In this document: piece after piece, positions 23,554 through 33,802 of the stretch
How positions within the stretch are numbered: position 1 is the stretch's first letter
Layout: each line of letters starts with the position of its first letter
NCBI GenBank assembly: GCA_015501585.1
Contig: JADNRY010000070.1
Location: forward strand, 1-64,000
Reading direction: 5' to 3'
DNA from: Rhodocollybia butyracea
Lineage: Eukaryota; Basidiomycota; Agaricomycetes; Agaricales; Omphalotaceae
DNA length: 64,000 nucleotides
Notes under the pieces: generated by a model
The model's input: only the letters and a program-made list of their open reading frames with translations
Told to the model about the DNA's origin: nothing
Database searches by the model: none
Position numbers and translations under genes: made by a program

Positions 23554-24800
23554 TTACCCTTCATTACCGTGACGGCGTGTTGAATGCAGTGACAACGTCT
23601 CCCCCGCTGGCACTGGAACTTCGGATTGTTCAAATGGCAAAGGGAGTGTAGTAAGCACTCCGATACTGAGTTCACGTCCCCTCATACGGCCCAGTCTTAC
23701 TTCCCTAAACACATGTCCTGCCATGACATTGAGTATCACTGAATGTAATGGAATGAGTAATGGTCGATATCCAGGAAAAAGTGAGCTGTTTAGCAACAGG
23801 CCAAGTGTCGCGGCCCCAGTAATTACGCTTATTCTGTATCACTATAAACAACTTGAACTTGACCGTACTGGAAAGGAAACTCACAAGTAGTAGAACTGGC
23901 CATCGCGCAAGATTGCTCGAGTCAAGGATGGAAGTTCCCTTCCTGCAATGGTCGACGCCCTTGCCTTGAATTTCTGCATGCGGGTTGGCCTCTCCCGGCC
24001 CCCTTCTGGTGCTGAAATACAACCCATAGCAGAACGATTTGACCGAGGATTAGCGGCAATGAATAACAAAGACAAGTGATAAATCCGGTACGAGATTGCC
24101 AGAAACACACAACTGTCATAGAGCAAAATTGCCATAACAGGCAGGCCGACGCGTATCCAATAGCTGGTATCTGCAGGATAATTCGTGCATTCTGAACGTC
24201 CGACAGAATACACAGTAAAAGATGCTCCGCCTGATGCAAACACCCAGAGTGCGAAAAAGATCCCTGTCTTGAGCTGACTGCCCTCACAGTAGATCACCTT
24301 GACACGAATGAAGAATTGAAATAGTGTAAACACTATGGCGACAAAGTTGGTTGAGATGGCTGCCAGTGTTATTGAAGGTTTACATGTTACTGCGTTATCT
24401 ATCCAATAACAATAATGCGACCGTGCTATGTAGACTTGAGCTTACTTACCTGCAATTATAACGCAGGAAGTTACCAGAGAAAAAAATCTGTTGAATGTTC
24501 CCGGCGAGCATAAGTTTCAAAAAATTACTACTAAGTATGATGTGGCACACCTCGATAGAAAATAAACAATTGTTGGTGGCCGACATCTGCCCGGTAGAAA
24601 GAGTAATTTGACGTCGTCGGCGATGTGAATCACGATATCCCAAATCATGATCTGTGAAGTAGTAAATGAACAAATTACACGGGTTTTTCGAAGCGTTTAA
24701 CACATACCATCGCAGTCATCTGCATCATATACGCAAAGATCAACAGGGATTTGATGGTGGCCAAATCTTCATTGGAAGGAGGCTGAGAAGGCAAAGACAT
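23554..24800 (-). CDS. Basidiomycete seven-helix membrane protein (copy 1, intact)
   Basis: Five exons (24,708-24,800; 24,551-24,651; 24,450-24,487; 23,885-24,389; 23,554-23,785) splice to 322 residues with consistent phases. Several hydrophobic spans are visible (LVTSCVIIA, FVAIVFTLFQFFIRV, GIFFALWVFASGGASFTVY, GLPVMAILLYDSCVFLAISYRIY). The C-terminal signature is LNVMAGHVFREVRLG, typical of a large uncharacterized Agaricomycete seven-helix family. The topology suggests a receptor-like protein, but ligand and function are unknown. Two further copies (52.7-53.9 kb and 58.2-59.4 kb) carry frameshifts, so this is the only one that looks functional. Confidence 0.82.
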
Positions 24801-25011
24801 GGGTATGAGCTGGGAGGCAAGGTGGACACAAGGGCCTGGGGAAAATATAGGAGGGGTCTGGTACATATGTACACTATCGCAAGGGTCGTGATACAAATCC
24901 TATTCAATACACCGTGACCGTCCACTAATGCTGACTGTGAAAATGACTGAAATTGTTTGGCGAATGTATCTTTCTGGCCAAGCTAAGTTGGCAGCTGCCA
25001 CCGTAATTTAA

Positions 25012-25969
25012 GGGCTGTTCAATTCTAATTGCATCAAAAATCCCGAGTGCTCAAATGAGAGCCGACGAGTGCCACCCTGACCAACCCTGACCAATAACCA
25101 GATGCGCCCGGACCTCTGCGCCCTCACAGTTTGGCTTGTTCTTACTTTTTGGTAGTACCCATGCCTAAGTAATGTGTAGGTCATTCAACAGAAATGGAAA
25201 TGGTACAAATTAACCAAAAATAATGTCCTCCTAGTCCCTACAGCCTCCTAAGGCTTGGTGAGTCCAGTCATTGCTTTGGCATTGCACCTGATGTAAGCAT
25301 CGAGTGGCATCGTCGGTCTCCCATTTGATTGAATCATGAGCATTCACGATTTTTGCCGCGGTTAGAATTGAACTAATCTCGTTCCCAGATGTATATTGTC
25401 TCCCGTAGGCAGACTCTAAACCTCTTGACACTACGAGTCGAGGTATTAGAGTCTGCTAGAATTCACGCCGTGTATGTAAGACCTCGGCTAAAGTCATGCA
25501 TTTCTTCCTAATTAGGAAGAAACACGTGACCTAAAGCTTAATTAGGAAGAAACGCATGACCTCGTTCATATTGCTCTGTATCGCTCTCGTTCTCCAAGGC
25601 TCAAACAAGCTCAAATCTACTTACGGGTAATAGTTTAAATGCATCACCTCTCTTATATGGCACCTCACTCTGGCAAAAACCCTTGATAAATGAGCTTTTC
25701 AGAAATTGTTTTGCCTTACATGTGAACTACACGTGATCTCTTCCCGAGGTCCTGCCCCCGAAAAAAATTTAAGACTAAGATGTATAGGGTGCGGGCCGTT
25801 TCACCGATAATCATAGATGTAAACAATAAACCAAACACAAAACAAATATCAGCCCTTTGCCGTTATAGGGAATGTTCGGTTGTTTGTTTCTTATTTGGTT
25901 TTTTGTTTATGTCTATGATTATCGGGCTGTTCCCTATACATCTGGAATGAGATTAGGATTGAACAGCTC
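25012..25969. mobile_element. Inverted-repeat element with TTAA target site
   Basis: Ends GGGCTGTTCAATTCTAATTG at 25,012 and, inverted, GAGCTGTTCAATCCTAATCTC from 25,969, flanked by TTAA at 25,008-25,011 and 25,970-25,973. No transposase is seen. A foldback element is nested at 25,779-25,941. The left end lies exactly where similarity to the spacer after the other membrane-protein copies stops. Confidence 0.7.
25779..25941. mobile_element. Foldback (palindromic) element nested in the TTAA element
   Basis: Arms starting ATGTATAGGG and containing GATAATCATAGA pair with the right arm TCTATGATTATC ... CCCTATACAT, giving imperfect inverted arms of about 60 bp with a short loop. No coding capacity. 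No unambiguous target duplication. Confidence 0.6.
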
Positions 25970-25978
25970 TTAACACTA

Positions 25979-26264
25979 CTTGCGAGTGTGGGCCATCGCG
26001 CCAAGCGCATGGCAGGTATGAGTCCTGTAACATATTACATACTTATTGTCATTTTATAAGTGCAGAAACATTTTGTCATGTGCAACTTCAAAAATCAAGT
26101 CTTCTCATTCATGATGCAACATATCATCCATGACCTCCTTCCGCATTGCCAGCACCCACCCTGCACTTGTTCTCAGTGTGGTCTCCAACTTCATCTGAGC
26201 CTGTTTGCCTCCGGGATGAGGAAATACATATACACCTGCACTGGAGGGAGCAGGAGATATTCTA
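25979..26264. other. Unassigned sequence between two MITEs
   Basis: Non-coding as far as I can see. It continues on the other side of the hAT-type element, so 25,979-26,272 and 26,936-27,474 were once contiguous. No gene recognised in either part. Confidence 0.4.
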
Positions 26265-26272
26265 GTGAGGAT

Positions 26273-26927
26273 TAGAGATGTCCACAAGTCCGGATCCAAG
26301 TATACTTGGATCCGGAGCGCAAGTACTTGTGGCCTAAAAGGCCTGACTCGTGACCCGCGGCTGACTCGCAAGTATTATCTGCAAGTACTTGCGGGTCTCA
26401 CAAGTACTTGTGGATCCGCACACTAATCAAGTAGTTACAGCTATATTCACAAGTATTTACCATTATTTACTTGCATACAGTGATTGTACAGTGTATAATG
26501 CTATTAAAAACCTGTACTTTACTTGTTACACTAATTTCATACTATGGTATGAAGTAAAAATGTACTGACAGTTAGGCTTTGGATTGTAGACAGCCTACGG
26601 CGATTGGGCGCTAAAATAAGCGCTCAGTCGCTGTGAGCTGTCTACAACCTCAAACATGTGTGGCAGTACTTGATAAGTACTATAATAAATATGATACTAT
26701 TAATTACTGTAAGTTTTGATCACCAACAACAAATATATGAGTTCATATTGCTTGCACAAGTCACACAAGTACTTGCAAGTCAACCGAAAATTGCAAATGT
26801 CTGACTTGTGACCCGCGCCTGACCCGTGGGAAACGGATCCTGGGATCCGCGAGTCACATACTTGCGGGTTTTCCCATGGATCTTACCTGCAAGTACTTGT
26901 GAAGACTTGGACTCGTGGACATCTCTA
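26273..26927. mobile_element. Non-autonomous hAT-type element (655 bp)
   Basis: Terminal inverted repeats TAGAGATGTCCAC at both ends and an 8-bp target duplication GTGAGGAT (26,265-26,272 and 26,928-26,935) are the hAT signature. The subterminal regions carry many copies of CAAGTACTTG or its halves on both strands, as expected for transposase binding sites. A 64-bp palindrome (26,584-26,647, arms TTGTAGACAGC) sits in the middle. No transposase is encoded. Confidence 0.85.
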
Positions 26928-27965
26928 GTGAGGATTGCCTTGCTGGCAACCATAAATGGGGTGATGGTGGGGTTCCATAGCCATTCAATGCTGCAGGATC
27001 AGATGGGGGCTGGAATGATTTCAGCGATGACGACCCAAATGCCAAGGCATTGTGGTGTCTGGCGTATTGCAGATCGGGATTGGTAGATCTCCTTCACTCT
27101 TTCCTTCCTTGCCTTCAACCTTCCTTCCATTCTTCCTCCTGTCCATTCACAATGTCCAAGTCAGCTCAGAGATTGAGAGAGGTGCCCATGTATCCTGGCC
27201 TCAAAAGAAGGTGCTGGAGCAGGCAAGCCGTGGCTTGGTGTCATTGAACCGGTTCATCAGGCTAGTAGTGGCAAGCAAGAGGCATTTCTGGCCTTTTCAA
27301 GATGGCAGTGGTGAATGAAGATGATGTTGCTAGTCTCGGTTGACATTACTCTGCTCTGGCTCTTCCCTGATCCTAATGCAAGGATGTAAGAAGCAGAGAA
27401 TGTTCATTTTGGAGGGTAAAGAGTAGAAAAAAAGAAGATAAGACCATAGACGTGACACATAAATGTGGAGGAAATGTTGTTGTAAAGGGGGAAAATTCAG
27501 ATACAAGCTACGCTCATCCTCCAAATGTGGGGACAAAAGCACACCAGAGGGTAGAGATGGGTAAAGCCCTGGGTCAACAACCCGATGGAGTCTCATTCCA
27601 TAAAACTAGGTACTTATATACTATACAATTGTATACTACACTACATAAGGGAATTGACTTGCTTTAAGTCCAGGCAAGTCATGTAAAGTCATTATGAGTC
27701 ATTTAGAATCATTGCACAGTCAATGACTCAATGCACAGTAACTATGTACTACAAATGAGTCAATGCAATATTGACACACTATGACTCCAGTCCATATGAG
27801 TCAGTCCAGGTTTGTACACGGAGGCACTTGCAAATATTCCAATCCAAATTCCTACACACCCCCTCAAGTGTCAAAGTGTACAACAATAAAAATTAATAGA
27901 CACACAAAAGAATATCAGGTATGTTTTAACACCCCCTGATTCATAAGTTGGTAAGAATAAAAATT

Positions 27966-28763
27966 CTACCATGCAAAGTCAATATCATCGGCATAGTGAG
28001 CTTTGCTTTCCTTCTCAAGGTCGGGACATTCAGATTTGTAATGGCCCTTCTTCTGACAATAAAAACAAGTAACCTGAGATTTGGGACGTCTCCTGCCAGT
28101 AAATGCAGCAGATGCACCCTCCAATACAGGGTTTCCGACATCAGATTGTGGGAGAGAATCCTGCCTAGTCTCCTCATTCAACAATCTAGTAATAACATGC
28201 TCATACGTGAGCATTCCGGGTGAGGTTGAATCAAAGTTGATAATGACAGCACTATATTCTGGGGGTAATCCCATTGTCAGTGCCAAAATCCTATCCTGGT
28301 CATTCACATGTATTCCAGATTCCTCCATAATAAATGCCAAAGTCTGGATATGACCAATCCAACTTTGCATGCTTCTTGTTCCTTTCTTCTCTGTAAGGAA
28401 TTTACGGCGCAATGCCAAACTTGTTGCAAATCCACGGGCACGGTGGACATTCCTGAGATTATTCCAGATCTCCATAGGGTCATGGTCTCGCATATGTGAC
28501 AATTGGCTGGGATCAACACGCATAATCATCATTGCCCTAGCTTCGGCCATTGCTGCAGAATCTCTAGCTCTCTTGGTAGATCCATATTCTGCCATAATTT
28601 CAGTTTCCGTCTTATCAGATCCATCTGATTTCTTTGGGTTAATGGTAATGCTAACTGCATTCCAAAGTTTCCTTTCAATAAGAGCAGCTTCCATCTGAAT
28701 CTGCCATGTTTCGTAGTTGGTGTCATTCAATAGTGTAAAACGTAGCGGTGTAGTAGAAGCCAT
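27966..28763 (-). CDS. Copia-type Gag with one zinc knuckle
   Basis: 265 residues, intact. The N-terminal capsid-like region of the UBN2/Gag type starts TLLNDTNYETWQIQMEAALI and includes IWNNLRNVHRA and SWIGHIQTLAFIMEESGI. A C-terminal CCHC zinc knuckle (CFYCQKKGHYKSEC) lies at about residues 234-247. Gag forms the particle and its knuckle binds element RNA. It is the only gene of this element and its frame is undamaged, unlike most coding sequence in this block, suggesting recent activity or selection through packaging. Confidence 0.92.
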   Translation of the reverse strand: MASTTPLRFTLLNDTNYETWQIQMEAALIERKLWNAVSITINPKKSDGSDKTETEIMAEYGSTKRARDSAAMAEARAMMIMRVDPSQLSHMRDHDPMEIWNNLRNVHRARGFATSLALRRKFLTEKKGTRSMQSWIGHIQTLAFIMEESGIHVNDQDRILALTMGLPPEYSAVIINFDSTSPGMLTYEHVITRLLNEETRQDSLPQSDVGNPVLEGASAAFTGRRRPKSQVTCFYCQKKGHYKSECPDLEKESKAHYADDIDFAW

Positions 28764-28949
28764 GATTACAATTCAATATGGGTTCCAAATTTCGGGGTTC
28801 AGCTGGGGTGCAGAACACAACAAGTGCTACTTATACGTTGCGGGTTTGCGGTCACAAGATCAAATTTCGGTTCCGGGAATTCCAATTTCCCACGGCAATA
28901 GTCAAAGTGAGTTGCGGTTTCGGTGAGTCAATGTGAGTCACAATTTCGG

Positions 28950-29350
28950 TACAGTGCACTACCTGTGCAGTTGCGGGTTACGGTTACGGTCCAGCTACTA
29001 TTGCACTACCTGTGCAATCTGGATGGGTTTTGAGTTATGTCTGTTGCACTACCTGTGCAATCCGGGGGTTTCGGTTTCGGTTACCTCTGTTGCACTACCT
29101 GTGCAATCCTTACGGTAATATTACCTCTGTTGTACTACCTGTACAATCCTTATGGTAATATGGTTACGTGTGTTGCACACTCTCTGTGCAATCCGGGGTT
29201 ACGGTTACGCTGTTGCACTCTTTCTGTGCAATCCGGGGTTACGGTGTGGTTGTACTACCTGTACAATATCCACTTCAGTTACAGCTTTAATTGTGCTACC
29301 TGCACAGTCAAAGGTTCCAGGTCCAGTCAATGTACACACTGTACAAAGGC
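28950..29350 (-). repeat. Array of ten short hairpins in the gag leader
   Basis: Ten inverted repeats of the form TTGCAC-TACCT-GTGCAA, at about 28,955, 29,001, 29,044, 29,090, 29,130, 29,173, 29,213, 29,249, 29,290 and 29,331, i.e. every 36-46 bp. Arms change in a paired way (TTGTAC with GTACAA in two copies, TTGTGC with GCACA in one, TGTACA with TGTACA in one). Between them lie degenerate GGTTACGGTT blocks. Confidence 0.85.
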
Positions 29351-29764
29351 TGCAAGTTACAAGGGTGGTATCGGGTTGTGTTGTTGTAAAGGGGAAAATT
29401 CAGATACAAGCTACGCTCATCCTCCAAATGTGGGGACAAAAGCACACCAGAGGGTAGAGATGGGTAAAGCCCTGGGTCAACAACCCGATGGAGTCTCATT
29501 CCATAAAACTAGGTACTTATATACTATACAATTGTATACTACACTACATAAGGGAATTGACTTGCTTTAAGTCCAGGCAAGTCATGTAAAGTCATTATGA
29601 GTCATTTAGAATCATTGCACAGTCAATGACTCAATGCACAGTAACTATGTACTACAAATGAGTCAATGCAATATTGACACACTATGACTCCAGTCCATAT
29701 GAGTCAGTCCAGGTTTGTACACGGAGGCACTTGCAAATATTCCAATCCAAATTCCTACAGGAAA

Positions 29765-32700
29765 GGGTGGTGGTGAAGGAAGACAATGTTGCACAACTGT
29801 GGCACAAAAAACTGAGCAGGCCAAGTCGAATGAAAGAAAGAGACAGACAAGTTGGTGGAGATACGTGGTGGAAATGGGTTCTCCACTGTGGTTCCGGTGC
29901 ATGAGCATCGCTAGAACACGCTTCAAGCTTGGATCCAGGTAAAGGTGCAAGTGGAGGGCAGTGGTGCATGAGGAGGAAGTGGGTATCAGCAAAAGTACTA
30001 CAAAAATGATAAGTCTGAAGTGATGGAATTATTTTGGGGCATAACATACCAATGAGAAGCAGCTGAAGAGCTGAATATGTGATATCTGCAAATGACACAG
30101 ACCAGGACACAAAGAACAAATGTCCTGGCCACAAAATATTCCATCAGTAAATCAAGGGAAGCATCATTTGAGATTTCACGAATCGCCAGCACAAGTATTA
30201 ATTACCTATGCTTACACAGCATAATAAGCGTTTACAACATAAGGAAAATTATTGAATAAGATTACATTTGTAAATGAGTTCTTGGGAACAATTTTACCAG
30301 ATTTCATCCGCATGAAATCATTACACGATGTTAACAATGAAAAAAATCTATAGTAAATAATTATCCTTGCTTGCAACTCGTTCTGACCCACAAGAACAGT
30401 CATGGTCAACCGAAATCAGTTCTCAACCCGCAATAATTATTTTTTTTAAATTCTAACGGTATGTGTTTATCTCACAACTATTGTAATCCCTACTACTCTT
30501 AAGGATGTCTCTTTTAACTCACACGAAATACCTTTTTATGCACTTTCAGGCTTCCTATTGTGTAGTCACATTCCAAGTAGTGGCACTCTTAAGCCTTACT
30601 TCATGAGACAACATTAAGACAATACTATCTATGCCTCAAAGTGTTCTTACTGCACACTGATTTGTGTAACATGCATCGACAATCAACCATGTCCCGCGGC
30701 TGGACTCCAAGTCATTCGACAGCAATGGGCAGCAATGACTTGGAGTGACAAAGGATCTGTGCTGGGCCCCAAGCAAACCGGGGTATGTGCAACGCACAAG
30801 CCTTACCCGGAAAGCAAAGTGTTTCAAAGGCCGTGCGGCATGCATGGAGCAGTCACAGGGTTGTGAGGATTATAAATTGGTTCAACTTTTCAAAACAGGA
30901 TGATTTCTTCCTTTCTTCCTTCCCTGTCTCAGTCCTGGCATCTTTGTATCTGATGTATACTATCAAGCCTCAAGCTCAAGCCTCTCCAAATCCCTTCAAG
31001 CTCTCTTTATTACTTCCCTTCAAGCTTCCAGGCCTTTACTGTTCTTGTTGAACTTCAAAGCCTTCAAACATGTCTCTGGTTCTTCAAGGTTCTTCAGGGC
31101 CTCAAGTGCAATGTTAACCTTCATCGAGTGCCTTCAAGCAACATTTACTTTCAACATCTAGTTTGGGAGGTGGTGTGATTGGAAAGCAGGCAGTAAGGAG
31201 ACGGCGTTGCGGTTGTGCATGCTCAATGTACTATTCTAGTACCATTTGTACTAATTAGTTAGCCAATATACATTTTTTATTACTTTTCTATGCCATTGTT
31301 TAAGCATATGGAATGTGGAACAATAAACAGCGCTGGAATGTGCTGGAATGCTCACAACCTGCCTTAACTCATCAGAATCATTTTAGTGAATTTCAAGTAG
31401 GCATAATTGTTTTTATACATCTAAACATGCAAGGATTATTTTACCTGATTGTAACCAGATTACCAAAAAGGGGGCTATCCATATTATGGTATATATTGCT
31501 ATAGAATCATTTGAAATTGTTGCACTAGGATTGTTGCAGTTTTACCAGATTATAATTGATTTGCCGGAACGGTAACCGGTTATGATAGCTACCTAAATTT
31601 AGTGATGTCCAGCACACAGCTAAATAAATGAAAAGTCTATCCAGTTAAAAGTTAAGATGGGCAAAAACACTCAAAAAGAACACTGATTAGTCAGTGAAAA
31701 AAAAGTGAAAAAAAGCCACCAACATACTTGTTTAATCTCCGGGGACATAGGCCATGAGCCAATAATCTCATACCCAGATGTAGCAGAAACACAGACTGCT
31801 GGCAAGTGGCAGGGCCCACTACCCAGTCCCTCCCCTTCCGTAGCACTATATGAAGGATATGTAACATGTGTTCACTGTTATCCACGCCCATCACATGTTC
31901 TCAGACAGTGCCAGCAGTGCATTAGCCTCTCGTTTCAATGATCTGCATGCAAATGCCATACCTTCATGATATGAAGGCTTCATCTTCATCTGTTAAATCT
32001 GTATCTAAGTGTCCGTTGTTGAAAACTTTAATAGAAGCATGTTTTCTCGGTGCGTTTAGTGGTGTCCGCTGTTTGCTCTTGTGTGATCTCTCTATGTTGC
32101 AGTGGTATGCATGCATTCACAGGTTTACACCCGGTTCATTGATGACACTTAACAAATGCTTTACTGCACTGGCCTATTATCTAGTACATCAGGAAAAGTA
32201 CCTCTCAACTCAAGGCTGCGAAATGCATCCTTTGGCAACTTAAGTGCCTCTTGGTGCCCCTTGGCCCTAGAGTGACCTCACCGGCTCAATCAAAGGTTAG
32301 CATAGTTCCCGTGCCTGAGTTTGCCAGGGTTGAATCAACGTAACTTGGATTTAATGGCAAATCTGACAGGTCCACTTAAGTCACAACCGGTCTAGTCAAG
32401 TTGTAACTAGGTCAACTCACATCAGAAGCTGGGCAACTCAACTTCACTCAAGTCAGCTTGAGCGGCTCTCAAACAAGACTAGAGCAATCCTACTATTGCT
32501 TCTTCTCAGCTTTCCCTTGCACTTACGCTGCTTACAGGTACATCAAATCAAAGAGGCATCAGAACCATCATGTATTTGACCCATCACTATATAAGTACAG
32601 TGTTACAGTAGTCAAAGGGGAAGGCATAGAAGACAGCATGCAAGTAAAATGTTACGGAGTGAGCTATACATAAATGGTAGAAGCATGCATGTAGGAATAG

Positions 32701-33340
32701 AGTTTGTGAAGTAAGAAAGCTGAGGTGGATAGATGGAGGCATTAACAGATGCTATAATGTAACAAGCAGTGAGGAATAAGAGTGACAGGCAAATGGGAAG
32801 GACTGCAAACAGGGAGCAGTGACTAGACATAGTAAAAAACATTAGATATATGACCAAGCAAATTGAAAAAGTCTTACCTGAAGGACGTATATGCAACCAA
32901 ACATAAAAAAACCTAAGAGAAAGAAGTGCAGATGAACATAGGAACTGAGCATGAACAGTGTCAAAAACATACCAGGTTTAACCAGAAAATCACTGCTAAA
33001 CCAAGGAGAGTTTGTGAGTGAATGAGATAGGCTTGTTGTGAGATAGCATGAAATAGTGTGAAGAGAGAGAAAAGATAAAGGCAGGAAGAGATGATGGAAG
33101 AGCGAGAACAAGAGTGTTGCCTGGGAACTGACATGTCAAGTCCAACATGACATGTGCTTAACTTAGATGGTAAGGCCATGTGATCTGTGTAAGTCAGTAT
33201 GGTGGCAATGAACAGGGCACTCAAATGCATACATACTGGCCTCAAATTTTTTTACATATAATAGTGTTTAGGACTACTTTAGTCTAAAGTCATAAATGTA
33301 TAGAAAGCACAGAGAAAGAAATGTGAGCCATTGACCTTAG
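29765..33340. other. Long stretch without a recognised gene
   Basis: Only short unsupported reading frames. The part 30,650-31,180 has LTR-like features (TGTAAC near its start, a TATA-like ATTATAAATT at about 30,868, pyrimidine-rich stretches and a purine run GGGAGGTGGTG near its end), but no second copy or target duplication in the window. The remainder looks like degraded repeat DNA. Confidence 0.4.
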
Positions 33341-33457
33341 GCGCTTAAAAGATTTGTCGCATGCTCGAAAAGGAAGTATTTTGATCAGTGTTTGCAAAAT
33401 CTTGTAAACGAGTGGGAAAATACTTCTTTTTTGAGCATGCAACAAATCTTTTGGCGC
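33341..33457. mobile_element. 117-bp foldback element
   Basis: Arms of about 40 bp: the left starts GCGCTTAAAAGATTTGT and the right, inverted, GCGCCAAAAGATTTGT; both continue GCATGCTC and AGTATTTT. Non-coding. It directly precedes the 40-bp minisatellite. Confidence 0.7.
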
Positions 33458-33519
33458 TGCAATTTGTACAAGTGTTGTAAACACATAGTACAATTTTAAA
33501 GAGAGATTGTAAGCTTGTA

Positions 33520-33802
33520 CAGTGCGTCACAAGTGTACAAAGCTGGTGCAGTGCATCACAAGCATTGTACACACATACAAATCCCGTGCACCGCGTCACA
33601 AGCGCTGTACATGCGTCCAGAGCTGGTGCTGCACATCACAAGCATTGTACACATCTATAAAGCTTGTGCAGTGCATCGCAAGTGTTGTACATGCATACAG
33701 AGCTGGTGCAGCGCATCACAAGCATTGTACACACATTCAAATCTTGTGCACTGCGTCACAAGCATTGTACACGTGTCCAGAGATGGTGCTGCACAACACA
33801 AG
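33520..33802 (+). repeat. 40-bp minisatellite, left part
   Basis: About seven units of 40 bp with the core CACAAGCATTGTACAC. The array stops in mid-unit at ACAAG, where an LTR begins, and resumes at 37,826. The overlapping reading frames through it are artefacts of the repeat. Confidence 0.9.

Larger units (their letters stand above)
27475..29759 (-). mobile_element. Gag-only copia-type LTR retrotransposon
   Basis: The two LTRs, 27,475-27,856 (382 bp) and 29,379-29,759 (381 bp), are nearly identical and have TG...CA ends. The element is flanked by the 5-bp duplication GGAAA (27,470-27,474 and 29,760-29,764). Read on the minus strand: 5' LTR, a 615-bp leader with a hairpin array, gag, then a polypurine tract (TTGAGGGGGTGTG) directly before the 3' LTR. 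There is no room for protease, integrase, RT or RNase H, so it must be mobilized in trans. A solo LTR of the same family lies at 812-1,193. Confidence 0.93.

Noticed and set aside
28950..29350. CRISPR-like regular array
   Set aside because: The host is a eukaryote, spacers are not unique and repeats covary as hairpins; it belongs to the LTR element leader.
30650..31180. LTR-like region with TGTAAC start, TATA-like box and purine run
   Set aside because: No second copy and no target duplication found in the window; left as unassigned.
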